DNA of 64,000 nt. It comes from Aradus depressus. Lineage: Eukaryota > Arthropoda > Insecta > Hemiptera > Aradidae. Where the stretch lies: NCBI GenBank assembly GCA_963662175.1, contig OY759217.1, forward strand, positions 17,052,562 through 17,116,561, written 5' to 3'. Positions within the stretch are counted from its first letter, which is position 1. The number at the start of each line of letters is the position of its first letter. The notes below the pieces were generated by a model. It was not told the DNA's origin. It was given only the letters and a program-made list of their open reading frames with translations, and searched no databases. A program made the position numbers and the translations under genes. Below are positions 51,234-63,248 of the stretch, in pieces.

Positions 51234-52911
51234 TTTTATTTAAAAGAATATATATATATATATATATATATTACCGATAAGTATTAAATAGAAAATTTCT
51301 TAGATTACACAGGGTTACTTACGTATTAAGGTTTTATTTCTTTGTTTTTTTTATTTACATTTCCAAGATTTTTATTTATTAATTATATTCTTTTGTTAAC
51401 ATTTGTTATTACATAAATGTATGATTTTTACAGTAGACCATTCATTATTATTCTAATATTGTCCTTCCCCCCTCCCCCCCCCCCCCCCCCCCCCAATGTT
51501 TTTACACCCTGCTGATATAAAATAAATCGAAACGTTAGTGATTGTATAGCGATATATATTTTTCTCTGCACTGACCCTTCTTAAAGAATCGCTATTCAAC
51601 ATCTACGTTGAAATTTATGTTAGAATTGAGAACAATCAAATAAAGAAGTTAAAGTTTTGCTATATCATCGAATTCAATCTGGTATCGATACAGTAACGAG
51701 GACTTCCTCTGATTAACAATATAAGTAATAACCGAAATGGTTGGGTCGACCCCCTTTCTTGTCAGAACCCCCCTTGAAATTATAAAATTTTCAAGTTTCA
51801 ACGTATCACTGAGTTGGTAACGAGTAGGTTCTTCTGATCGGACTGATTATTGCGTCTAAAAATACAGATTTCAGAGGGGAATAAGAGGTCATAGTAAAAC
51901 GGCTTGATAATACGGTCAACATTTATTTAATAAAAGAGATCACCAATTTCAAATTGATACAATCATCTATTAAAACTACATCTTACATTAAAAGGATGGA
52001 ATAAGTTACAATAATCTCACTTTAGTTTAAAAATTAAAGTAGAAAAATATATAACAAGAAAATAAATAGTTTAACATTACATTATTATAACGTATTTAAG
52101 GCTACAGATCTACATTTAAAAATTGTTACTATTCGTCAAATGAATAACACATATAAAAATGTGTTCACTTCTGAAAACCGGTCACTGACCACCAAAGCAT
52201 TGAACAATATAATTTTTTTCGTCTATGCCAAACTCGCAGATATTCTTCAGAAATAAAAAACCGAACTTCTAATTGAGATTTTAGATAACATTTATTTTCA
52301 AATAACTATCACACTTGAACTTAGAATATATGACAACTTTGCAAACGAAAATATGAATAGGTCGGAGATGCTGGGACTTTCCCATACTAAATTGGGAAAG
52401 TTTAAGCAGTGGTCCTAATTCGATAAAATAATGCACAACTCCTGTTGCAGATGTATCGATGTTTACGGCTAGGAAAATGACAGCAACCTACAGAGAGCTC
52501 GTGCCTTGTCCGAGTTGAAAGTACACAAAGACATTAAATTAAACAATAAAAGGACGGAATAAATTAAAATATCACTATAGTTACATTTATTATTATATAA
52601 AAGAAGTAAATTAAGTCTAACTGTAAGCGTATCGAATACAATAACTTCTAAATGATACAAACACCGGTAATAATTTATAATAAAAGGACGGAATAAATTA
52701 CACATTATAATATTGTATTTTCGGAATGAAGAAGAAAAATAATTTGAAAAGAGAAAAAATATCACGTTTGAGACCAGAAAAAAACTAAATTGAAAATGTG
52801 GTTTTGATAAACTATTAACGGCCCTCGGTCTCCAAAATATGTTTATTTTTTCATGTATGTGCAAATTCTGCCAAATTTTTTTCAAAAATATCTTCACATT
52901 TTTTAATTTTT
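51234..52911. other. AT-rich intergenic stretch
   Basis: (TA)n at 51250-51270, a C run at 51470-51495 and three copies of the text AAAAGGAYGGAATAARTTA (about 51990, 52548, 52680). No gene seen. Confidence 0.5.
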
Positions 52912-53221
52912 AGAGTTAGTCGTTGTGACTCATGCCCGGGCTTTAACTAGAAGGCCATGTCGTCTACTACCAGAGTGCTCTTTTTTCACACTCTGGTGGA
53001 CAGGAGCCCGACTCTACTGAGGGAATTTTAAATTTTTAACGATCTTTAACTAGCTGACATCGTATAGGCCCGGAACCATCGTTTAACGTTACATCCGAAG
53101 GAGGACATGCTCAAGGTATTTTCACATCCCAGATAAAAAACCTAGGGGCCTCGGTGGGGTTTCGAACCCGCGATCTTGAGTTCAGTGGACAAGTGCATGC
53201 TACCACTGAGCTACCGGTGCT
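52912..53221 (-). mobile_element. tRNA-derived SINE, diverged full copy
   Basis: Tail GTTAGTCGTTGTGACTCATG at the left, head CTACCGGTGC at the right with B box GGTTTCGAACCC. Confidence 0.85.
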
Positions 53222-53583
53222 TTTTTTAAATACTTAAATAAAGATAGTTACAAAGGATTATCAACTATTATTAAAAATCTTTTTATAGTTTCGAAAATGC
53301 CCCGCTGGGTGGAACGTGAACATAGATTAGAAAATAAACATATTTATGAGACGGAGAGGCCGTGATAGTGTTATCATAACCAACTTTTTCAATTAAAACT
53401 CATACTCAGTAAAATGATAGAAATGTTCTTGAATCTAGTCAATTCTCGACGAGAGAAGATGAGAATGGCTAAAATGCGGCTTCAAACATATCAGCCATTA
53501 TCTCATTACAACGAAACAAACCAATCCTCAAGTTTATATAAAGCGATATTTATGAGGAGTGAGTGACTTACAGAGAGATGTGC

Positions 53584-56500
53584 CTATAAACGGACATGAG
53601 CATGACAGAGGGGACAATACTGACGGACACTGACATCTGAGAAGATGGCACTGTGACTACAGGCAGAGCAGGACCAGGCTGAGGACAGGTTCAGGATGGG
53701 TCGACCGGTCATGATGCAGGCCGGGTACTGGGTCTCACAGCCCTCACACAGACCGCACCTAGGACAAGAGAGGCGCCATCAGATAACATCTGTTCATTGG
53801 TAAAACTCATTAACAGTCAGTCAATGTTCACAGTTTCAAAGAACCGGTGGCTTAAAAATGTTTGCTTGTTGCTCTATTGCCACTCATGATTACTCGGTTC
53901 ATTTGGAAACGAATACAGCGAGGTTTTGTGACGAAACGAAAGACTAAATGTTACAAACTATTAACAATAATTACCATGATCACTCAGAAATTTTTACCAA
54001 TCAACTATTGATATACTATACCGAGAAAATTAACGAAGTTGATTGGCACGACTTCGTTTGGCGAAAGGATCATACCTCCGTAAAATGGTGACCAAATAGG
54101 AGATGCAATTATCTTATTTCTAAAATTAGAAATAAAACATTCAATTTTCGAGTTATTTTGATGAATTATTTGTGTTCAACAATATTTGCAGATTCCCGCA
54201 TAAAAATATAAATGTATATAACCGAGATATATTACCTATTACCCTTGGCCCTATCAGCAAGTTATGAACTATTATGCATGTAAATAATATGAAATCCCTT
54301 CAATAGTTTTAGAATTATCGTCTGATAATTTACTGAGTTGCGATGGTGGCTATATTCAAATAAATTATTCTTGCTAGCCATTAATAAATTTGCTCATATA
54401 AGGAAAACTATTGACTTAACTCAAAATGACAGATTTTGCCGTTCTTAAAATTTTTTAAACTGATATTATGGCAACTTATTTGAAAATAGCCATGAAGTGG
54501 TTCCGGAAATATGAGTTATTTTCCGAGTTTTGTTTTTTAGGTACTAAAATAGTTTACACTCTTCAAGTATTCCCTGTCTTTTTGTGAGTTGAGGAACTCA
54601 GCAATAGCATTGTGTACAATAACGTTGCAATAGAATTATGTTAAAGGAAATGAATAAAAAATACTGCTAAATCTATAAGAATGTATGCAAGAGAAGTTTA
54701 TTGACATCAGACATTGGAAAGTCCCTCAGAATCTTCCTTGCCACTAAACGAATAAGGCATCAAATTAAAGATACTTCAGTTAAGCAATACTAATTTTGAT
54801 TAATTTTTCAAACTAAAAAAAAATTCAAAACGTCTGTTCGGAGTGAAAATAAAGAAGAAAATGTGAAAATAATTTTTAACAAAAAAATAAGAAATAAAAT
54901 AATCATACCAAGTTGGAACAACAGAACCGCACGTTGGACAAGTGAAAAATATGCCTCGTGCGTCTTTTGGTGTATGTTTTGTAAAAATCTGCAAAGCCAA
55001 ATCAGAATACTCTTCCTTCTTAGAGTCGCTAAGCTGTAAATTAAATCAGAAAACAATTAAATTTATTTCAAAATACTATATTATCATTTTTCTTGACACA
55101 ATAATACCAACGCAAAGCCTATAAAATATTAAATTTTAAAAACACCCGACACAAAGAATAAACCTTTAAAAAGGAGGGGGCTTGAAGGGCTTATGGGGGA
55201 GGAGCTTGACCTTATAAACATTTGAGCTCAAACTCCAAGTCTCTAGCTGTAATAGAGGCCGAGATCCCAACACAGGCTCTGAAACCTGAAGATCTTGGAA
55301 ACAGCATACCCGATATCCACCAAACATGGCTGAGAACCATCTCGCAAATATCAGCTTTTGAAACAAAAAAAACACTTTGAAATCGGTTCAGCCGTCTTAG
55401 AGCTTGAGATGCCACATAAAGACATACACAAAGGGTTCAAACCCCTCCTTTTACTTCGGGGGTTAAAAATAGGATAAGGAAATGATTGTACCCTGTGTTC
55501 AAGTATGGAAACAGCTGACTATCTCGGGTTCTACTGACGGTAGGATTTTAATACCTATGACCTACCCTTAATATCACGATATCTACTCTTTACCAGGAGT
55601 GCTCCACGTTTACAAACTTCACAATCTCATAATAAAAATATGTTGCTTCCTCTTTAAAATGAGGGCACAACTTGATCCCCATTCCATTGTTATCCATATT
55701 TAAAGATTATAGAAATATGAACTTAATGTCTTAAGTTGGGCTCACCGAGGACAGACTTTCAAGCTTCATGAAAGCTTTAGATGCTGTAGCGTAGGCTTTA
55801 GCGCAGACAGCAGAAAGCGCAATGAGCGAGTAGAGTTCTTCTTGAGGTAGTACATCCTCATATTTTTTCAAATAAAGCGATGTGATCACGGCAGCATCCG
55901 ACTGACCTGATTAATCCAATCACAATTTATCAACCCAGTTTTAACTTTTATACAGAGTATATGTAAGAAAGAATGCTCTTCACAATCTTTCATTAAATAC
56001 AATTATGAAATTTAAATATATATAGAAAGCGTGCTTGCCTACTGAGCTAGCGGGTTCAAAACTCGGGCGAGGCCCTTAAGTTCGGTGTACCTGGCATGGG
56101 ATGTTAAACGATGGTACCGAGCCTATACCTATCTCAGATATTTGTTAAAAAACCCGAGTTCAATAAACCTGAGTAGACACTATTTAGGATTCTTGCAGTA
56201 GAGTCGGCCCACCTGAGTGACGAAAGAGCGCTCAGGTAATAGGCGATATGAGCCACAATAACTAACTAGCTATTGTAAAATGAATGACTTTCACCCTGAA
56301 GAGCATCCAATCAAAACTTTTCATTTCAGAAACATTGCCTATTTGTGAACATAGAAGCCAATACAGAAAAACGTATACTATATATATATTATGTATATTT
56401 TTTTGCATTTATTTAAAAAAAATATATAATGTACTTTATTTGCAAGAAACAAAGGCATTCTTGGTTCATAGGTACTTCAATGAGGCGACTGATCATCAAT

Positions 56501-59500
56501 TCTACAGCTTCGACAACCATTGTAATTTCTTTTGACAAGAGTCTGAATGTCTCAAGTATATGTGCATGAGGTAATATTTATTTTAACGACAATAATACTA
56601 ATTCTAATAAATCGAGCATCGGAATAGTTAGAGAAAACGCAGTTCGCCAAAATTTCAAAACACAATTCGTTATTTTGTTTTTTTTATACCCTTACAAAAT
56701 GAAAATGGGTGAATAACAAAGTTCCTAAGAACGGAAATAAGAAAGAAGAATAAGAAAAAAATGTACGTCACAGATAATAAAAACGAAATATAATTAGAGA
56801 ACAAACCTTCGTACAGTTGTCGTTGTGCCAACATCAAGAAATGGTAAGCTTCTGCACCTCTCCACGCATTATCCAGTATTTTAAAATCTATCCCAGAGCC
56901 GTCATCAAACTGATCTATCAATGCATCACTTTTATCACCTGAATGGGATCACAAATTGAAATAAAGTAAATAAATGAAATTTGAATTACAATAAATAATG
57001 TCAAAGGTACCATAAAGACAGAGACTTGCGAAATGTAAAAGGTACCTACCATAAGCACAGAGACTTACGGAATTGCGTAATGATTAAATATAGGTTGACT
57101 TAACGCTCAGACTTTAAAGATGACAATTTTAATGAAAGGAAAAAAAAAAAAGTTGTCGGTGAATCCCCAGCAATGTACTTCCCCAGAACAAATTAATCAA
57201 TTAACTTTTCGACCCCCCCCCCTCCAAAACCAGTCGGCTGTTTGCGCTAATATTCAACAGTTGACTTACAAAAGGGCTCCTAAATCTTCATACTAAATTT
57301 CCCCTGTACGCCGAATTCCCTTCAATTTGACAGGATATGTCCTCATTGGGTTTTGACTTCAAATATTAAATTTCATGTCGTTACATGGGCAGTTATTGGT
57401 TTTTTTTAGTTGAGCCCCCTCTGATCCCCCTCCTCTCGGCTGAAAATTAATAAGAGTTGTCCTAAATGAGTTTTTAATTCACATATGAAATATTGTGTAG
57501 ATACATTCATTACAACGGTAGTTTTGAGTTAAGCCTCTCTTCTAATCTCCTCCCCCCTCCCCTTTGACAGATTTGGCTGAAAATCGATAGGTCACACATA
57601 TAAAATTTCGTGATCGATACATTCAATCGGGAGTTATCATGTTCCCAGACACACACACAGAAAAATTGAATTTTTTTTTTTTTCATATTTGGAATCTGGA
57701 GGTCGGAAAACATGAAATTCCGTTGAAAACTCCGCATCGAATTTTTGACCGATCACATAACTTACTCCATACTTCGTATAGCCGGGGGAGTAAAAAATAT
57801 ATATATAATCATAATTTTTGGCTTTTGTTCTACAGATCGACTATGAATGAAATTATTTTTATGAAAAATAAATGAGGCAAAGTTCTTTGTGGAACTCAAA
57901 ACCTAACAACCCTTTCAAAAATAATACTCAGTTATCTGCATACGCCCCCCCCCCCCCCCCACCCCTCCCCCAATACAACATACGTACAACCGAGGAAGTA
58001 AAACCATATAAACGTGAGAATTTAAAAAAGTACCCACCTGAAAAATAAAAATTTAATTACCTGATCCATTGTTTTTTTTCACGTTAAGATGCTCTTCTAC
58101 AAGAAGAGCCGCTAGTACATACAATTTTTTTATTCTGATCAATTTTACTCGTTTTTTAGCTTCTGAGTCAGCTATCTGAAAAAGAAACCAAAATAATTAT
58201 ACATAGCAAAACTGTATATTGACAGCTTATAAACAATAAGACGTATATGACAGTTTTGAATAAAAATATTTTTTCTTCTTTTTTAGAAAATTATTCTTAT
58301 CTGCTTATTCCTGAAGTAAAGCGAATATTTCTGAAAACCTTTTTGAAATATTCTCAAAGCACATACTAACAAAAGTAGAAGCACAACGCATCGAATAACA
58401 GTTGCTGCATTTTTCTCCAGACTTTAGATATTTATTAATAAATTGTAAAAAGTCAAAACTATAAAAATATATTACCTGGAACATAATTCTGGCAGCCTCT
58501 AAGAATCTATTGGCTTTTCGAAACAGCTGTATCACTTCAAAATGTCTGTTTTTCTCCAAGAGTCCCAAGGCATACTTGTCGAGGAGTGTAGCAATATGAG
58601 GCAGCATGTTGTGTGTCTCTGCAAGGGCTACTGCTTGGTCCCACTGGTTCAAGCCAACACAAACCTCCACAGCTTCGTTCAGGCCACCGTACTGACCCCG
58701 AAAACAAACAATATTCTTGAAAAATATTGGTATAGACAGCTAAGTCGTTTCTTTTTTTAAGTGAACACTCTTAGCACTCTTGTTTTTTTTACAACTTCTA
58801 AGTTGAGGAACAACTTCTAAGTTGTTTTTTTTTATCAAGACACTTATTTATACAATTTCTCTTCAGAAAAACTATTTTAAAAGGACATTCATAATGCATA
58901 CAAAGATATGGGATCCCCAGAGGTGAACAAACCAATCCACAGCGGGTGGTTATTGATTAAACAAATCCACTGAGAAGCGGCCTCAGCTGATTTAATGTTT
59001 ATGTTATCGGCTGAAAATATATAAATTCCACGAAAATATCTTATATTTAACGCAAAAATAAAGATAGTTGTAACAGGAATGCTTATCAAAGGGCTTTAAT
59101 TTGAATTGTTCCTCATAATATTATTATGTGTGAAACATTAAATACACAAATATTTTATAAATAGACATGGAAATTTTCAAGATCACTGTTGTATTATAGA
59201 AGAAGCAAAGGATTAATGAGGGAAGCAGGGCCAGACTAACCTATTGGCGATATGAGCAGGCGCCGGGTCGGAGGGACGCCAAAATCATTGGAAACTATTT
59301 TTATATTTTTCGGACAAGATTTTTACTAGATGACTATTCATATTTTCAATTCTAAGTCAATAGGTAGATACCTGGATTATAAATCGTCATGTGGATCAAT
59401 GTTTCTCTATAGTAGAGACACAAATGGGTGTGTATTAGATTGAAGAATTGAGAGGATTGTAAGCGCTTGCTAGCCTAAACACACTGAATGAGAGCCAACT

Positions 59501-62500
59501 AGTATGGCAACTTGACAATCGTAAATACAAGGGTTCAATGAGATTCTCCACTCACAGTTTTAGCAGTTTAATTGGTGTTTCATAAGTTCTCTCTTGTATA
59601 ATATCTACGTGTTTCATTGCTTTTAAATTTTCGTGTTTATTATTCCATTCCTTAGTACATTGGTATAAGTAACGTTTCCAAAGCTCATTAAATGTATAAT
59701 TGTCAAACTGTTATTAGTAATTCTTTCATTTTTTACTGAAATAATAACTGTTATTAATAATTCTTTCAGTTTTTACTCAGTTTTTCTATAAGGTCATTTT
59801 TGAAGAACATTGTTATTATAATTATCATCAGTATTATTCTGCTTGTCACTATTATAACCTAACCGAATGTAAATTTTTTTTTTTTCACTTGCTACTACTT
59901 CATGGTCTAGTTTATATTTAAGGGTGGGAGAGGGGCGCCAAATTCAATCTCGCTCCCTGGAAATAGACTCGGGCCGGCACTGGAGGGAAATATAATGTTG
60001 AAAAATAGCATGCAATGTAAAATATACGATTTTGGAATGCAGGAGGGTGCGGTTCATTTTATATATATATATAATAAAAACAGAATTTGCCATTTTTGTA
60101 AATTACGAATGGGCTAGTGACATCAAGAGATCAACAAATATCCTTCCGTGTTGTAGTATGTACTGGCGTTAAGCTCGAATAACAAACAATAATAATAATA
60201 ATAATGGAAACCTTGATATAGGTAGCGACAGCTTGAGCACACATCCCAACAGAGACAAATATGTCGGCCAACTCCTTGAGAAGGTGATGTTTTTCTGGAA
60301 GCTGGGATGCTATCTTCTCTAAAGAGTCATACTCTTCAAGGAGATGATAGGCCTTAATCAATCGCTCCGTGTTTCCCGCCTTTTCATAGTACTCTTTAGC
60401 GTTTTCCCTAAAGAAATGGAAAAAATGGACAATTATAAGTGCACCAGGCTCAGTAAACACCTAGAGAATAGTATAGAATAGTTTGTTTATTCGTAGTAAT
60501 CCAGAATATCATGCCAGGTAGTTCCAAAAGATTTATTCTGAAAATATCAAATTTGAAAATTGTTTATATAAATAAAAATAAAAGACATCCATGAATCACC
60601 GCAATTACTTCCCCAGCAAGGAATAATCAACGCAGTTTTCGCGCTCTCTTTCTAAAACCAAAAGAACATATAAAAACATATTATAACTCAATTTCAAACT
60701 CAGATTTCGCAATACACTTGTATAAAAATAAACATTTTTATTGAAGCATTATGACCTTGGAAGTTGTTTTGCTATATAAAATATCTTCCTAGTCTTAAGT
60801 AACTATTTTTGTACAGCTAGAGTTGAAGGTACTGAAGGCCGAAACCAGCACATATCTATCCCGGCTGAGGCCCTTAGTTTATTTTATCTGAGAGGTACAA
60901 TAAACTTGAGCATGCCGTCCTTCCGTTGGGACATTAAGCGATGGTCCCGGGCCTGTACTATGTCAGGTACTCGTTAAAGACCCCTGCCTTAGGTGAATTA
61001 AAAATAAGAGTAGGCAAAATTTAGAACTTCCCTAGTAGAGTCGGCCTGGTGTCCATCAGAGTGACGAAAGAACGCTCTGGTAGTTGGCGATATGACCTTG
61101 TAATTAAAGCCCGGTCATGAGTCATAATAACTAACACATAGTTCAACAGTAACAATGAATGTTCGAATCTATGTCGATATAGTAGAAAAACTAATAAAAC
61201 AAATACAATCAAAAAACTTGTACAACATTTATATTGTTCAATCCACAAAAATTGTATACATACAGTGCACCGAATTCAGCAGAAATTTCAACACTACATT
61301 CACCGTTGTTCATTACTTCATCATATATATAAAGCTGAAAATGTCTGTGCGTTGTACCGCTATAACTCACGAACGGCTTGATGGATTTGATTAATTTTTT
61401 AAAAAATTTGTTCATCATCGTCTGGTTATATTATCATCGTGGAAGGTTATAGACGTATTAGTACCTCAATATCTGGTCCATCCCAGCATCCACCTACGCA
61501 ATCTTTGTAACTCAAAAACCACTGCAATGATTAATGAGGAATCTTTTTGAATAGATAAGTTTTATCTACCGGAAGGTTAAGGTCTATTTTTTAATCAACC
61601 CCTGGCCCATACCAGCATCCACTCATGCAATCTTTGTAACTCGAAAACCATTGCAACGATTAATGAGAAATCTTTTTGAATAAATTAGTTTTAGCTCCGA
61701 AGCTAGCGTTAGTACAGTTGAAGGACTATAAGCCTTATTCCGTATGAATAATTGAAAATTATAACATCATGAATGTACTGTCGAGGAACTGAATAGCCTT
61801 ATAGGAGATATTGGGAGAAAAGTCAAAGTTCCCCGGGAAACGCCGGGTATTACTGCTAGTTTTACATATTATGTATGAACAACGGTGATGAACTATTAAT
61901 GTCTGCTGACAATGGCCTCGGCTGACATCGGTGTTCTTTATGCATATATTTTTGTGGATTGGACAATATATTACATATACATAATATGTATAATAAATTA
62001 ATGAACACATTTATTTATTTTATTTTCTCTCTTATTACTACGATATTATTCCCTTCATTTATAATATATATGTTATGGGTAAAGTTAGATTAACGGTTAA
62101 ACCTAGGATTACCCGGGTAAACTGCGTAGTACCCGCTGCCGCTTGGTTAAAGTTGGGTATACTAATAATGACAAGGCCATTAGTGGACGTATGTTCCACT
62201 ATAAAGATTAGGTACTTATTAATTAGCTCGACCACACCTCAATTTCCATTGTTGTAAGCTGTCTAACAGCGATAATCATTCATCTGGGTACATAAATTCC
62301 TAGAACAAACATAAATCGAAATATTACAAAATTTGGGGGCGTATTTGCGAATTGGGACGATATATCTGCCCCTCCCGTCGTTCCTATATATGAAGTAGTA
62401 CAGGTTCTAGCTTTAACATATACTTTACCCGGGTAAAGCCCGAAACGTGAACTATTTCAATTATATTTCGGACTTTAACCAAGCGGCAGCGGGTACTACT

Positions 62501-63248
62501 AGGTTTACCCGGGTAATCCTAGGTTTAACCGTTAATCTAACTTTACCCGTAGCATATACACTACATACTTTATTATGAATAACATTTCTTTAGCTTATTT
62601 AAACTTATGTTCCTTACTCTGCGTTATTACTTCTTTTTTTTCACATTGCTATTAATTTTTAAACTTTGTATTCAAACCCAAATATTTTCAGTTAGGTTCT
62701 TCCGTTAGGGCAATAGTATTTCTTCCTCTGTGGGACATACGTTTGTAGTATGTATTGTATTAAATACATTTAAAAAACAGGAAAAAAAAAAAAAAAATTA
62801 CCAATTATTACGATCGGCGAAAAAATCCCCAATAGAATTCCATGCCATTTGAAATTGAGAATCTGTACCTCCTGTACCCATGTTCATTAGCTGTACCACT
62901 CTGAACCAATCGCCAAGTCTCTCCCTGAGAGCAATAGCCAAGTCTCTGCAGACATAAAACAAATTTTAAAAAAAAGTCGAAGTACAATTTGTAACAATTT
63001 CCAAATCAATATGGAAAGCGTTAGTCCCCAAATGTGTAATTCACCTTCGATCCGCATCTAAATATAACTTTTCGGCTTCGTTGAAATCTCCAAAATAGGC
63101 AGCCACATGAGCCCGTTTGATTTGATCGTTTGTAATGTTATTTAATCTTTTGATCAGCTGCAAGCCTGGATAGTCGGAACATCGAACGAATGCCGCCTCT
63201 GCAGTTTTCAAATCCAACGTTTTGACAGCTGCTTCTGCCAACAAACGC
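53584..63248 (-). CDS. WDR35: WD repeat protein 35 / IFT121 (Oseg4), C-terminal part, 9 exons, 5' end outside window
   Basis: WDR35 is a subunit of the intraflagellar transport complex A, which drives retrograde transport and membrane-protein entry in cilia. Exons seen: 63248-63045, 62945-62802, 60407-60212, 58691-58476, 58175-58061, 56938-56807, 55906-55746, 55033-54909, 53758-53584 (stop TAG). All borders are GT/AG and all phases match, giving about 488 residues. The chain shows the helical TPR-like half of the protein: [63 protein letters not shown], all close to what is known of IFT121. The end holds a cysteine-rich zinc-ribbon-like module ([33 protein letters not shown]). The WD40 repeats must lie beyond position 64000. 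The intron 60408-62801 carries a MITE, a Helitron and a SINE; the intron 58692-60211 carries a hAT element. Confidence 0.93.
55140..55470 (+). repeat. Interspersed repeat family C, copy 2, in a WDR35 intron
   Basis: Same family as 26684-26910 but longer, ending CTTTTACTTCGGGGGTTAAA. The AATCGGTTCAGCCGTCTTAG text is typical of some RTE-like LINE 3' ends; that assignment is a guess. Confidence 0.65.
56025..56272 (+). mobile_element. tRNA-derived SINE, degenerate, in a WDR35 intron
   Basis: Starts mid-head (AGCGTGCTTGCC), B box region GGGTTCAAAACTC, body with several deletions, tail CACAATAACTAAC. Confidence 0.75.
57145..57785 (-). repeat. Family B repeat, full-length minus copy in a WDR35 intron
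   Basis: Starts GTCGGTGAATCCCCAGCAAT and ends TCACATAACTTACTCCATAC and TTCGTATAG. Contains the CGATACATTCA units. Confidence 0.75.
59226..59982. mobile_element. Non-autonomous hAT-like element in a WDR35 intron
   Basis: The ends read CAGGGCCAGACTAACCTATT and, on the other strand, CAGTGCCGGCCCGAGTCTATT, a hAT-type imperfect TIR. Eight-base duplications GAGGGAAG (59218-59225) and GAGGGAAA (59983-59990) flank it, matching at 7 of 8. No transposase frame is seen in its 757 bp. Confidence 0.65.
60585..60662 (-). repeat. Family B fragment in a WDR35 intron
   Basis: Short match: ATGAATCACCGCAATTACTT, AATCAACGCAGTTTTCGCGC. Confidence 0.5.
60862..61134 (+). mobile_element. tRNA-derived SINE, 5' truncated, in a WDR35 intron
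   Basis: Starts in the CCGGCTGAGGCCCTTAG segment, keeps the whole body and ends GAGTCATAATAACTAAC. The A and B boxes are gone. Confidence 0.83.
61321..61859 (+). mobile_element. Non-autonomous Helitron-like element
   Basis: The 5' end is TC after an A (61320), and the 3' end is CTAG (61856-61859) followed by T, as for Helitrons that insert between A and T. A short hairpin, CCCGG-GAAACG-CCGGG (about 61832-61848), lies 8 bases before CTAG. Inside, a unit of about 120 bases is repeated in tandem (about 61470-61580 and 61600-61700, both with CAATCTTTGTAACTC). No coding capacity. Confidence 0.7.
62076..62549. mobile_element. MITE with ~80-bp terminal inverted repeats
   Basis: The left arm (62076-62157) and right arm (62470-62549) are reverse complements with few mismatches, starting YGGGTAAAGTTAGATTAACG and containing the palindrome TTACCCGGGTAA. 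TA lies outside both ends (62074-62075, 62550-62551), suggesting a Tc1/mariner-type mobiliser. It lies in a WDR35 intron. Confidence 0.75.
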
